Source: Caballeronia sp. NK8 (lineage in GTDB: Bacteria; Pseudomonadota; Gammaproteobacteria; Burkholderiales; Burkholderiaceae). Taken from it: a DNA stretch of 64,000 bases. The notes under the pieces were generated by a model. That model made no database searches, was not told the origin of the DNA, and was given only the letters and a program-made list of their open reading frames with translations. Numbering within the stretch: position 1 is the first letter of the stretch; each line of letters begins with the position of its first letter. Below, in pieces: positions 8,212 through 17,229 of this stretch. A program made the position numbers and the translations under genes. Location of the stretch: NCBI RefSeq assembly GCF_018408855.1, contig NZ_AP024325.1, positions 1,364,001 to 1,428,000 on the forward strand, given 5' to 3'.

Positions 8212-8676
8212 ATGTTCAATATTCCTTATATGGAGTGGGACGAGACTCGGCTAAGTGATGACAGTCGAGCATGGTTCATCGCAACCTACCCGGGTAAGGT
8301 CGTGGGCATTCCGACCGCAAGTTGGTTGTTCGTTTGCGAAATCCCACACCCGCGATGTTTGTGCCTTCATATCTTTGACGCACCAGCGAGCGGTTGGGTG
8401 CATCGAGCCATCTGTGAAATCGCAGCAACGAACACGCCTCCGGACCTACTGGTCACTGACGAAACTCGTCTGCAACACGCACTGGTCAGTGTCGGAAGCA
8501 GCTTCACAAAGCCAGCGAAAGCATACATCGACAAGAGTTTGATGGGGATGCCTGAAATCCCCGCATTCCTTCGTTGCCTGGAAGAAGTTCTCAACGACCC
8601 ACTCTTCCAGAAACAATCGATCGGCGAAAAAAACGCAACATTCGACTCATGGCGCACCAAATACAACCTGCGCTAA
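8212..8676 (+). CDS. Hypothetical protein, 154 residues
   Basis: I do not recognise this protein. It has a good ribosome site (GAGGAATGC before the ATG) and one continuous frame, so it is likely expressed. The N-terminal half is rich in aromatic and beta-branched residues (PTASWLFVCEIPHPRCLCLHIF), followed by a segment PPDLLVTDETRLQHAL and a helical C-terminus. The order of acidic residues is faintly reminiscent of an integrase-type RNase H fold, but a catalytic triad is not convincing and I do not claim it. It sits alone between two gene-poor stretches with an operator-like dyad upstream. Confidence 0.55.
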   Translation: MFNIPYMEWDETRLSDDSRAWFIATYPGKVVGIPTASWLFVCEIPHPRCLCLHIFDAPASGWVHRAICEIAATNTPPDLLVTDETRLQHALVSVGSSFTKPAKAYIDKSLMGMPEIPAFLRCLEEVLNDPLFQKQSIGEKNATFDSWRTKYNLR

Positions 8677-9537
8677 TGCTGGCGACGGAATGGCCTTGTC
8701 GCGTAGGCACTGGAAATCGTGCTCGAGCATTGGATGTCGACCGATCGACCGAGAGCCGGTTTGCGACCTCACCAATATAAAACGAGCCAAACGAAACTGT
8801 CCACCTGCGGGGCCGGCGACGATCCACGTGCCGATCGGAGTGCGTTCTTCGCCGACAAGAGAAGCCGCAACGGCCCTTCCGGAGGCAGGTGATGCTACGA
8901 AATCTTTAACAGGCCATACATTGCGCCTTCGACGCGTCCTCTTGAGGTAACGGCGCCGGCGTAGGTGGTTGCGGATTTCCGACGATGTACTAGACTCGAT
9001 ATGTGCGAAAGCTTTCGCACTCTCAAAAGACCAATATCAAGCTGAATTCTAATCTGGTCTCGCGTTGTTCCCCGCTGTGGGTGGCTATTGCGGATCTATC
9101 GCCTACAGCACCGGGAGTCTCCAATGTCCATCATTTTCGTAGACGCCCCTGAGTAGCGGGTGCGGTCTTATCATGCGTCATGCGACGCCCAGTCATCCTG
9201 GGAAAATAGTCCGCGCAATAGCGCCAGAGACAATTCGTTCGTTAGCGCGTCGTCATGTTCGGTAATCGTGAAGGCGTTCAACGCCCTTTTGCGCACCATG
9301 CGCGCTTCGCGTGGTCGCGGTGCCTGCGCCTGCCTAACGCGTTCCCTGCGTCGGCGCCTTCCCCTCAGTTGTCGCACTAGCGAGCGCAGATGCTAAAACT
9401 GCAGCGGAGGCTCGCGGCATCCTGTCACCAGTGACGTGCACAACTAGGCGCTGGTCGCGAGTCAAATGCTCGATGCGGGCCTACTTAGGGTCTATGTACT
9501 GACTGACAGCAAATAAGCGTCTTACGAAGGAACAACG
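8677..9537. other. Gene-poor stretch with a perfect palindrome
   Basis: About 860 bp with only short conflicting frames. The 9160-9400 segment is open on both strands and Arg-rich, which looks like non-coding GC-rich sequence. The single distinct signal is the 18-bp palindrome at 9003-9020. Confidence 0.4.
9003..9020. promoter_or_regulatory. Perfect 18-bp palindrome GTGCGAAAGCTTTCGCAC
   Basis: A loop-free perfect palindrome suits a dimeric DNA-binding protein better than an RNA hairpin. It is ~520 bp upstream of the gene at 9538 and has no gene immediately next to it. Confidence 0.4.
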
Positions 9538-10155
9538 ATGCCACGGCTTAAAAGTGATTCGAACGACGATTCCCCGCTACATAACGCACAGGTGCTGCGA
9601 ACGATTCGCATGGCCGCTGTCTCGGCGGTCTTATTCGACTTCAAAGCGGCTCGCGCGCTTCTCAGGCTAACAGACGCAGAAATCGGACGGCTCTTCAAAA
9701 TCCGACTTATGAAGGTCGCTGGCCTGTCAACAGCGTTGAACCTGGACCTCCGGTCTATTCGTGACGAACGCTATGAAGAATCCGAACAGAGCAAACGACG
9801 GGCAACACCGCGTCACATCCTGGTTGCCGAGGGCAAGTTGCTTCACGCATCCCATTTCTGTTCAGCTTCGGGCATGACAGAGCACAAGCTCCGTAAAGAG
9901 GTCGCGTCCGACCGCATTTTTGGCGTGACCTTCAAGGGAGATCAATACTATCCATCGTTTTTCCTCGTAGACAAGCTTGATCGCAAGGACTTATCGAAGA
10001 TCGTGAGGCTGCTTGCAGGCCAGAGCGGCTGGCGCCGATGGGACTTCTTCACGTCACCGAACGCGTCGCTCGGCAATGTGACCCCGCTACAGGCACTCAT
10101 GAATGGCGAGTTAAAGCAAGTGTTGCGCGCCGCGGCGACTTTCATTCAGAAATGA
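9538..10155 (+). CDS. Orphan protein with an MbcA/ParS/Xre antitoxin-like C-terminal motif
   Basis: 205 residues with a strong ribosome site (AAGGAACAACG then ATG). The C-terminus, about residues 165-205, reads FFTSPNASLGNVTPLQALM followed by a helical end. This resembles the toxin-binding domain (DUF2384) of MbcA/ParS/Xre antitoxins, where the pattern is N-x-x-LGG-x-TP-hydrophobic. An N-terminal helical region (about 20-75) could hold the DNA-binding helices. No RES or other NAD-degrading toxin gene is adjacent, so this is either an orphan regulator or one half of a lost pair. The assignment rests on the C-terminal motif only. Confidence 0.6.
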   Translation: MPRLKSDSNDDSPLHNAQVLRTIRMAAVSAVLFDFKAARALLRLTDAEIGRLFKIRLMKVAGLSTALNLDLRSIRDERYEESEQSKRRATPRHILVAEGKLLHASHFCSASGMTEHKLRKEVASDRIFGVTFKGDQYYPSFFLVDKLDRKDLSKIVRLLAGQSGWRRWDFFTSPNASLGNVTPLQALMNGELKQVLRAAATFIQK

Positions 10156-10623
10156 GAGACCTTTATCGCAGGCGAGATGAAACCGCGCCGGTCGCAGAAA
10201 AGACCCGCCACTAGGACGGGTCAAGAAACTTCGAGGGCTGAGCGCCATGCAAGCGCTCAACTCGATGTTGATACCGTTGTCTCCGGTCGACAAGAGCAAT
10301 CTGCGATTTTATGCGTTTCGGCTGGCGAAACCCCAACCAAGACACGGGCCTCCCCCGGTGCCTTTACGATCGTTCGATGTCCTAGCTCATCCAGCCTTAG
10401 CAAGTTACGGCGCTAAGACATCAAGCAATAACGGCGAATCTCGTAATGCCGAGAGGCTCCCAGTTCTCGTCAACTGCTGCCGGTATTGATCGCGCCGGTC
10501 ATCCGCTCGCTGACATGCACGACGGCGCGTTTCACCAGCTGCATCGGCACGAACGTCGGTCCTCCCATTACACGGACAGAAGACCTTCCCTCCCGTAGTT
10601 ACCTTCTGACGAGTTACAGTCGA
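10156..10623. other. Gene-free stretch
   Basis: No credible gene. A small inverted repeat GACCCG(10202-10207)/CGGGTC(10217-10222) reads on the minus strand as a 6-bp stem followed by TTTTC. It could be a weak terminator for leftward transcription from the H-NS relic. Confidence 0.35.
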
Positions 10624-11557
10624 TCATGCCGATTCTGACGTACCGCTCTCCCCGGCTTCCGGCTGCGGAGCGGATGCCAGCGGTACGCTCTCTGGTGCTT
10701 CAGATACTTTCTTCGCGGCCACTTTCTTTGCACCGACCTTCTTCGCTGGCGCTTTTTTGTTCGCTGCCTTTTTCACCGGAGTCGTGGTCGACGATGCTTC
10801 GCTCGCCCCCGTTCCCGCGGTTTTTGCCGATTCCTTTTTTGCAGCGCCATTCTTGGTCACGACCCTCTTGGCCACCGCTTTCTTTTTCGCCGCTGTTTTG
10901 CTGTCTGCTTTCTTGGCTGCCGCCTTTTAAATCGATGCCGTCTTGACTACCGCTTTTTTCGCCGTCGCCTTCTTCGCCGCCGCTTTTTTCGCTGTTGCTT
11001 TTTTCGCTGTTGCTTTCTTCCCAGCAGGCTTCGTCGATGCCGAAGAGGCTGCACCACCCGACGCCTCGATCAGATACGCTGTACGGTCCGCCGCTGACGC
11101 GAGCCATGCGGGCGCCTTTCCTCGGCCGCTCCACGTCGCACCACTCTGTGGGTCGCGATATTTCGGCTCTTGTGGACCACGCGCATAGTTGCCGGCCTTC
11201 GGCTCTTTCTTCGGTGGCGATGTGGTCACGACCTTATCGCCATCGATCAGGAACTTGCTACGATCCTCGGCGGTCGCGATCCAAGCTGGCGCGCGTCCGT
11301 GGCCACTCCAGGTCGCACCAGTCTTCGGGTCCGCGTACTTTGCAGCGCCTGAATGCTTGCTCGAAGTCTTAGCGGACCCAACCCGACGCTTGCCTCGCGA
11401 TCCTCGAAAAGCGTCGACATCTGCCGTTGTGAGGCCGTGCTTTTGTAAAAAGCTCGTGAATCTTCGCCAAGACAGTTGAAGACTCCTTTTTAGCAATCGC
11501 TTCAGCTTGAGCCTGCAGCTTAGCAATTCTCATTTGTAAGTCTTGTAGCGTGGCGAT
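10624..11557 (-). pseudogene. Broken H-NS-family gene with two DNA-binding cores and a Lys/Ala tail
   Basis: A paralog of the intact gene at 34613-35419, but with three lesions. The codon where the start should be, 8 nt after GAGGAG, is ATC (11557-11555) instead of ATG. A one-base insertion in an A-run near residue 30 shifts the frame just before HGLTTADVDAF. An in-frame TAA at 10929-10927 cuts off the last ~100 residues of the Lys/Ala-rich tail. Both core motifs remain legible (YADPKTGATWSGHGRAPAW and YRDPQSGATWSGRGKAPAW). The tail continues in the same frame past the stop to 10624. It is probably non-functional unless an internal start produces a core fragment. Confidence 0.8.
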
Positions 11558-11699
11558 GCTTTCTCCTCAAAGTGAAGTATGGCCGCACTATGCCACATTC
11601 AGTCGTCAAAGTCAGTGGAGAGAACGCCGCTTCTTCCTTGAGTGATACGAACTCTTTCGAGCTGGAGTTGCCCCTATAACTCAGGACACACGGACACCG

Positions 11700-12593
11700 T
11701 TAGGTTGATGGCACCGCAGCGCGCCTGAACTCGCGAGGCGAGCGGTATTTCAGGGCTTTATGCGGGTGGCGCTCATTGTAGTGTTCAAACGCAATAGCCA
11801 GACGCGAGAGCGCCGTTGGTGCGTCGGGCTTGTCCATATAGGCGACGTAATTGTGTTTCATCGTCTTCACGAACGATTCGGCCATGCCATTACTTTGCGG
11901 CGAACGGACCGGCGTGGTCAGCGGCTCAAGCCCCAGTTCACGAGCGAAGCTGCGTGTGCGGTGGTCGATGTAGGCCGAGCCGTTGTCTGACAGCCATTCG
12001 ATGAGCTGTGTAGCCCGCGTGGTGCCGAAGCGCTGTTCAACGGCGGCCAACATCACGTCGCGCACCACGTCACCGCTATGGCCGCCGGTCGTCGCCGCCC
12101 AGCTAATCGCTTCCCGGTCGCAGCAGTCCAGCGCGAACGTGACGCGCAGCGGCGTGCCATCATCGCACCGGAACTCAAAGCCATCGGAGCACCAGCGGGT
12201 GTTGCTACGGTCAACGGCAACGCGACCGTCGTGCCGCCGACTGTCCCGCCGCACGCCGGGGCGACGCAGCAGCAACTGGTGCTCACACATAATCCGATAC
12301 ACGCGCTTGTGATTGATGCAAGGCGCGTTGGCCTGTTCCCGACTACGGCGCAGCAGTGCCCAGATGCGTCGGTAGCCGTAGGTTGGGAGGCGCGCTACGT
12401 GGGTCTGGATTTCCTCGACCAATTCAGTGTCGTCAGTCGGTTTGGCGCTACGACCATCTTGCCAATCCGGCGAGCGAGCCTGTTTCGCTGCTACACCAGA
12501 GCGCGCCACGCCGAGAACTTTGCAGACCGTCTTCAATGGTCGTCCCCTGGCAGCAAGGGCGAGCGCGCAATCAGGTTTTTTGAGCGTCTCCAT
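11700..12593 (-). CDS. IS3-family transposase ORF B (integrase core)
   Basis: 297-residue DDE transposase. It begins with an HTH_21-like region (residues ~50-110, [14 protein letters not shown]), followed by the rve catalytic core: [13 protein letters not shown] carries the first Asp, [14 protein letters not shown] the second, and [16 protein letters not shown] the catalytic Glu. The strings [25 protein letters not shown] are hallmarks of the IS2 group. It would normally be made as an ORF A-B fusion; because ORF A is truncated, the enzyme is probably inactive here. No internal stop or frameshift is seen. Confidence 0.9.
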   Translation of the reverse strand: METLKKPDCALALAARGRPLKTVCKVLGVARSGVAAKQARSPDWQDGRSAKPTDDTELVEEIQTHVARLPTYGYRRIWALLRRSREQANAPCINHKRVYRIMCEHQLLLRRPGVRRDSRRHDGRVAVDRSNTRWCSDGFEFRCDDGTPLRVTFALDCCDREAISWAATTGGHSGDVVRDVMLAAVEQRFGTTRATQLIEWLSDNGSAYIDHRTRSFARELGLEPLTTPVRSPQSNGMAESFVKTMKHNYVAYMDKPDAPTALSRLAIAFEHYNERHPHKALKYRSPREFRRAAVPST

Positions 12594-12796
12594 TCCACGG
12601 CTTCTTTCAGGATTTCGACTTCCATTGTCTTTTTCCCGAGTAGTCGTTGCAGTTCCTTGATTTCCTTGATGGCGGCGGCCAGCTCGGATGCGGGCACAAC
12701 AGATTCACCTGCCTTCACTGCAGCCAGACTGCCTTCCTGGTATTGCTTGCGCCAGCCGAACACCTGGTTGGCGTTGACGCCGCGCCGGCGTGCGAC
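12533..12796 (-). pseudogene. IS3-family ORF A, truncated at its N-terminus
   Basis: Residual leucine-zipper and helix-turn-helix end of [23 protein letters not shown] followed by a helical region ending in [12 protein letters not shown]. The first ~40 residues are replaced by an IS30 fragment at ~12797. The frame beginning with ATG at 12763 is only an internal methionine. Confidence 0.7.
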
Positions 12797-13440
12797 GCCT
12801 GCTGTTCAGACTGTCGGCAATGGCGTCAAGTTCGTCCTGACTGTAGACCGAAAGGTCGGTGCCTTTTGGCAGATACTGGCGCAGCAGTCCGTTGGTGTTT
12901 TCACAAGTGCCGCGTTGCCATGGGCTGTGCGGGTCGCAGAAGTACACCTTCACACCGGTAGCGGCGGTGAGCTCTGCATGTCGCGACATTTCCTTGCCTT
13001 GGTCGTAGGTGAAGCTCTGCCGTAATGGCTCGGCAATCGAATTGAGTTTGGTAGAGAAGCCTGCCAGCGCGGAAGCAGCCGTGGCATCTTCCATCTTTGC
13101 CAGCAGCACCAGGCGGCTGGTCCGTTCCACCAGCACTCCGACTGAAGACGCATTGTTGGCGCCCTTGATGAAGTCGCCCTCCCAATGTCCGGGAAGCAGC
13201 CGGTCCTCGATTTCAGGCGGCCGCACATGAATGCTGACCATGTCGGGAATCTGCCCGCGTCGGTCTGCACCCCGTGTGCGCGGCATGCGCGTGCTGTGGC
13301 CGTGGCGCAGGCAGGCGATGAGCTGACGGCGCAGTTCGCCGCGCGGCTGGGCGTAGATGGCCGTATAGATAGTTTCGTGGGACACGTGCTGGGTCGGGTC
13401 GGTCGGATACCGTTCATCTGCGCCCACATGTAGCTCTTGC
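12797..13440 (-). pseudogene. IS30-family transposase fragment (C-terminal catalytic half)
   Basis: About 215 residues of an IS30 transposase. HVSHETIYTAIYAQPRGELR, LPGHWEGDFIKGANN (first catalytic Asp), FTYDQGKEMSRHAEL (second Asp) and PHSPWQRGTCENTNGLLRQY (catalytic Glu) are all present. The N-terminal HTH half is missing and replaced by an IS66 TnpB fragment. The last residues after LNSR run out of frame into IS3 ORF A. It is part of a single open frame (12705-13619) that looks like one protein but is a chimera of three IS elements. Confidence 0.8.
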
Positions 13441-13660
13441 GTTGTGCAGCACGGCCCGGCTCTTTTAGTACGGTCCCACAGCAGCATCTTGATGCGGTCG
13501 CGCCGCTGATTGCTGAACACATAAACCGCACGCGCGAATGGATCGAGCTTCATTGACTGCTCGACGATGGCTGCGAGACCGTTGATGCTCTTGCGGAAGT
13601 CGACGGCGTCACGATGCACATAGACTTTCAGTTCATCGTCCAGGCTGTTTTTTGGGAGAG
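13441..13660 (-). pseudogene. IS66-family TnpB (Orf2) fragment
   Basis: The first ~50 residues of the chimeric frame (HRDAVDFRKSINGLAAIVEQ and FARAVYVFSNQRRDRIKML) match the IS66 Orf2/TnpB family. In-frame sequence upstream (LDDELKVYV) extends it a little. The end of TnpB is replaced at about 13440-13470 by the IS30 fragment. Confidence 0.7.
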
Positions 13661-13813
13661 AAACGCGAAATAGCCCTAATTTTCAGGCGTCTTCCAATTG
13701 CGCATTGCATCGACCGTTGCTACGCTAGCCAGCAGCTTACGACGGCGCATGTGCCGAGCGCTGACGCCCGGGGTGCTTCGTCTTAAGCAGCGTTCATTTC
13801 CAGGAGAGCCTCA

Positions 13814-14242
13814 ATGGCAACGAAGAAAGCTGCTGCACCGAAGAAGACCGCTGCACCCGCCAAAAAGGCCGCGGCCTCGAACATGGCCGCTGCACCGAAG
13901 AAGGTGGCCGCCACTGCCGGCGCGCTCAAGCCGGTGAAGGATCAGTTCACTAAGTCGTCGCTCACCACCCACTTGGGCACCCAAGCGGGGGTTGAGCCGA
14001 AGCAAGTAAAGGCTGTTCTCGCTGCGTTGGAAGAAACGATTCTCGGCTCGGTCCACAAGAAAGGCCTTGGAGAGTTCACCCTCTCGGGCCTGCTGAAAAT
14101 CAACGTGCATCAAGTGCCGGCGAAGAAACGGCGGTTCGGTACGGACCCGTTCACGGGAGAGGAGCGTTGGTTTGACGCCAAGCCGGCAACGGTAAAGTTG
14201 AAGGTTCGTGCGCTCAAGAAGTTGAAAGACGCAGCCGCGTAA
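13814..14242 (+). CDS. HU-family nucleoid protein with Lys/Ala-rich N-terminal tail
   Basis: 142-residue basic DNA-binding protein. Residues 1-40 are a low-complexity tail of repeated AAPKK/AAKK units. Residues ~43-142 form an HU/IHF-like core (FTKSSLTTHLGTQAGVEPKQ for the N-terminal helices, GLGEFTLSGLLKINVHQVPA for the beta arm region). A GGAGAG ribosome site precedes the ATG, and an intrinsic terminator follows at 14264-14282, so it is a single-gene unit. Tailed HU variants of this sort occur in Burkholderiaceae. Two H-NS relatives in this window carry similar tails on the other end. Confidence 0.85.
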   Translation: MATKKAAAPKKTAAPAKKAAASNMAAAPKKVAATAGALKPVKDQFTKSSLTTHLGTQAGVEPKQVKAVLAALEETILGSVHKKGLGEFTLSGLLKINVHQVPAKKRRFGTDPFTGEERWFDAKPATVKLKVRALKKLKDAAA

Positions 14243-14263
14243 GTACAACCCTGCTGCCCAAGG

Positions 14264-14282
14264 AGCCCGCTTCGCGCGGGCT
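14264..14282 (+). terminator. Intrinsic terminator after the HU-like gene
   Basis: Stem AGCCCGC (14264-14270) / GCGGGCT (14276-14282) with the loop TTCGC, followed by TATT. The T-run is short, but the position 20 bp after the stop codon supports the call. Confidence 0.6.
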
Positions 14283-14679
14283 TATTCACACCTGTTGCAC
14301 ACGGAGAGACAAGTTCCTCGGAACAGCGTGCAAGTTCCCGCCAAGCTCTTTCAATTGGTTTTCAACGACGCGGGAGGCAGTCGAGAGGGTGGATTTTTCG
14401 GGCAGCGCAGAGGCTCCTGTCCTTTCGTCCCTGCCTTCCTGAAGTCTCCTCTCCGCTATAAGCAGGCCCTCCGCGCTGTCCAGTGATCCATCGATCTGAA
14501 AGGAGCGCGGGTTGAGACGGGCACTGGAAGCCAGTTCGGCCCCAAAAGGTCACCGGGCTCTCAGTCCGAACACGGGGTTGGCCGTCACTCAATTGCCTAA
14601 GAGCGATATCGATATGCTTAAGCGTCATCCGGGTACGGGCGAAGATTCGTAAGTGACGGTCAAGTGTGGATTCGAGTGT
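14283..14679. other. Gene-free stretch
   Basis: Only short conflicting frames. I see no repeat, hairpin or recognisable gene piece. It separates the end of the accessory island from the catabolic block. Confidence 0.4.
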
Positions 14680-15693
14680 TCAGTTGAGTGTTGCCGAGTA
14701 ACGTCGCAGAATTGACCAGACCTCCGCGCCATAGACCCCGCGCCACTTTTCATAGAAGCCCCCAAGGGCCCTCCGGAAGCTGTGCTGATCCGCGTCGTTG
14801 ACCAGCATGCCCTTGGCTGCGAGAAAGTCCGCGGCGGTGCGCTCGATCTCATAGACATCGTCGCGTTGCAATATCGCATAGTGCTTTTGATTGCGCGTGA
14901 CAATGTCTTGCATCTCTCGCGGCAGTTGTTTCCACGAGTCGGGATTCGCGACGAGCAGAAATCCCGACCACCAGTGATTCGTCAGGCTCAGATACTTTTG
15001 CACCTCATAGAGCCTAAGACTCACAACGATGCCCATGGGGTCCGTCTGTCCCTGTGCCACCCCATCCCGAAGCGACGCGTACATTTTGTTGAAGGTGATG
15101 CCCTTGGGCACCGCGCCGAAGAGTCGGAAGAAGTCTGCGGGCATCTGCTCGACGGGCGTACGGATGATCATGCCACGCAGATCCTCCGCGGTTTTGACCG
15201 GCCGCACAATATTCGTTAGTTGATGAAACCCGTTCTGCATGTAGTACCGGAAAGCATGCAGGCCATTGCGGTCCAATTGCTGACGGATGTAATCGCCCAG
15301 TTCGCCGTCGAGGGCCTCGAATACGTGCGCGTTGTCCTCGAACACATAGGGCAGTGACGGCAACTCCGAGACCTCTGCAACCGGCCCGAGGTTGTTTCCC
15401 GCGAGATACAGGTCGAGCGAGCCTGCGCGCACGGCCGTGAGCATCTCGTTATCGGAGCCGAGCGTGCTGTTGGGATAGACATCGATCCGCAAGCGGCCGT
15501 CCGACTCCTGATTTATCGCTTCTGCCATCTGCGCTATCCTGACATGTGCCGGGCTGCCCACCGGCTGATTCATTCCGAGGCGGTAGGTGAAGTCGGGGCC
15601 GATCGCGCAATACGCGGGACGCGCAGCCGCCACGCTCGCGAAGGCAAGAGCCTTGAGCACGTCGCGCCGCATCGGGTTGTGTCCAGGGTTCAT
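14680..15693 (-). CDS. TRAP transporter solute-binding protein, DctP family (orphan)
   Basis: 337-residue periplasmic binding protein. The N-terminus MRRDVLKALAFASVAAARPA is a signal peptide with twin arginines typical of many TRAP binding proteins. The mature part has DctP landmarks: VGSPAHVRIAQMAEAINQES, LRIDVYPNSTLGSDNEML, YMQNGFHQLTNIVRPVKT, LRGMIIRTPVEQMPADFF and the Arg that clamps the substrate carboxylate within it, plus DGVAQGQTDPMGIV. AGGAAACCATA precedes the ATG. The DctQ and DctM membrane subunits are absent, so it must share another permease or be residual. It lies 28 bp downstream of the porin, probably in one operon. Confidence 0.88.
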   Translation of the reverse strand: MNPGHNPMRRDVLKALAFASVAAARPAYCAIGPDFTYRLGMNQPVGSPAHVRIAQMAEAINQESDGRLRIDVYPNSTLGSDNEMLTAVRAGSLDLYLAGNNLGPVAEVSELPSLPYVFEDNAHVFEALDGELGDYIRQQLDRNGLHAFRYYMQNGFHQLTNIVRPVKTAEDLRGMIIRTPVEQMPADFFRLFGAVPKGITFNKMYASLRDGVAQGQTDPMGIVVSLRLYEVQKYLSLTNHWWSGFLLVANPDSWKQLPREMQDIVTRNQKHYAILQRDDVYEIERTAADFLAAKGMLVNDADQHSFRRALGGFYEKWRGVYGAEVWSILRRYSATLN

Positions 15694-15721
15694 TATGGTT
15701 TCCTGATTCAGCCGATCTCAT

Positions 15722-16906
15722 TCAGAACTTGTGCAACATGGCGATGCGTACGACGGCTTGCCGATTGCTCGTCGACGCAGCCGGCTGATTGTTGATGGAC
15801 GCCCGCGCGGCTTCATTGAGCGAATCGACGCCCGAAGCCACCTGATATATGCCGAGCACGTAGACGCTGGTGCGCTTCGAGAGATAGTATTGCGCGGTGA
15901 TCGCACCGCTCTTGTAACGCGCACCGCCATGAGAGCCGTTCGCCCCGGAGACGCTGCTGCCGTCCGTATAAGCCAGGGCCGCGCCCAGCAGCACCTGCGG
16001 AACGATGAGATAGCTGAGGCTTGCGTCCGCGTTGTTGAAATGCACGCTCCCCGTGTACCCCTGCGGGTTTGGACCGGCCGACAAATCGCCCAGCCCGATG
16101 AAAGAGACATACGAATAGACCGCGCTGGCCGTCGCGGGGCCGAACTTGTAAGAGAGTCCAGCGCTCGCCACCTGGAACGAATGTGCAGAAAGAAAGCCGC
16201 TATAGACCGGATACACGGAATTCGCGACCGACGCGGAAGCCGTACCCGACGTCGCATTGCCAAAATAGCTGACGTTCGGATCGCGCACGTTCAAATAGCC
16301 CGCGCCAGCGGAAAACGGCCCGTTTGCGTAGCTCACGCCGAGAGACCAAGCCTGGTTGCGTATCGGGTCGCCAGCTACACCACCGAGGCTGTACATGCCC
16401 CCCATTGTGACTCCGTCAAACGACGCGCTCACGACCTTGATCGAGTTATTTGTGCGGACCGTATTGATGAAGTTATCCATGTCTCCAGGGTGCGCGCCTA
16501 TGTTACCGGCCCATTGACGCGACGCGGCGAATGGGCCGACGAAATCAGTCTGGATGTCGTATTGCCGGCCAAGCGTCACCGTCACATACGGATTCGTCAC
16601 GCCGATATAGGCCTGGCGTCCGAACAACAAGCCGCCCTGCGCGAGCTTGCCGTTGCTCACATCGAAACCGTTCTCGAGAACGAAGACCGATTGCCATCCG
16701 GCGCCCAATCCTTCGCTTCCGCGCAATCCGAACCGGTTGCCCTGTGCGACGCCTGATTGCATCGCGTACGAAGGATGACCTCCCGAGTTGCTGTTGTAGT
16801 TGATGCCTTCATCGACCACGCCATACAGCGTCACGCTGCCCTGTGCATGGACGATACACGACAGCGTGCTCGCCGCCATGGCGACCACCGGCGCCAGCCT
16901 TTTCAT
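15722..16906 (-). CDS. Outer-membrane porin (Gram-negative porin, OmpC-like)
   Basis: General diffusion porin of 394 residues, a trimeric 16-strand beta-barrel. Start ATG at 16906 chosen because AGGAGACGCGC precedes it; an ATG 60 bp upstream lacks a site. The N-terminus MKRLAPVVAMAASTLSCIVHA is a signal peptide. The mature protein opens with QGSVTLYGVVDEGINY, typical of Burkholderiaceae porins, includes the GNRFGLRGSEGLG and LGRQYD strands, and ends in VRIAMLHKF with the C-terminal Phe needed for BAM insertion. Located just upstream of the TRAP binding protein, it likely supplies the same nutrient. Confidence 0.93.
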   Translation of the reverse strand: MKRLAPVVAMAASTLSCIVHAQGSVTLYGVVDEGINYNSNSGGHPSYAMQSGVAQGNRFGLRGSEGLGAGWQSVFVLENGFDVSNGKLAQGGLLFGRQAYIGVTNPYVTVTLGRQYDIQTDFVGPFAASRQWAGNIGAHPGDMDNFINTVRTNNSIKVVSASFDGVTMGGMYSLGGVAGDPIRNQAWSLGVSYANGPFSAGAGYLNVRDPNVSYFGNATSGTASASVANSVYPVYSGFLSAHSFQVASAGLSYKFGPATASAVYSYVSFIGLGDLSAGPNPQGYTGSVHFNNADASLSYLIVPQVLLGAALAYTDGSSVSGANGSHGGARYKSGAITAQYYLSKRTSVYVLGIYQVASGVDSLNEAARASINNQPAASTSNRQAVVRIAMLHKF

Positions 16907-17229
16907 GCGCGTCTCCTGTGCGGTGTGCGGATGCCGATTCCGCCACCTTGTTTTCGTGAAGAGCAAGTCTAGAGACGCTATGTTTTTTCGGTGGACGGTT
17001 CTTTGGCTTCTTTGGGGCGTTCTTGCGTATCTGCGAATCCTGACGGCGCGGTGCCGTCATGTCGGTCAAAATTCATCTGATGGCTCCATATGCACATCTC
17101 GCACTACGAGACTGCGTCGGGACCGTCCCTCGGTGCAGACAAGATTCCATGGATTTCAGCCCTTTTTTTAAACGTGGCGCGCTCGTATGCTGATGGAGTT
17201 TCCGACAAAGCCCGCGCGAAGGAGCTGAT
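16907..17229. promoter_or_regulatory. Divergent promoter region, porin / YncE-like gene
   Basis: 323 bp between divergent starts. AT-rich patches are at 16975-17020 and 17155-17175. I see no strong palindrome. It should hold both promoters. Confidence 0.45.

Larger units (their letters stand above)
11663..12796 (-). mobile_element. IS3-family (IS2-group) insertion sequence, 5' end lost
   Basis: Contains the transposase ORF B (11700-12593) and the C-terminal part of ORF A (to ~12796), which overlap out of frame as in IS3 elements using programmed frameshifting. The right terminus is probably near 11663, where TGGAGTTGCCCCTATAACTC looks like an IS2-group end; that is an inference. At ~12797 ORF A is abruptly joined to an IS30 transposase fragment, so the other terminus is missing and the element cannot move on its own. 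Confidence 0.75.
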
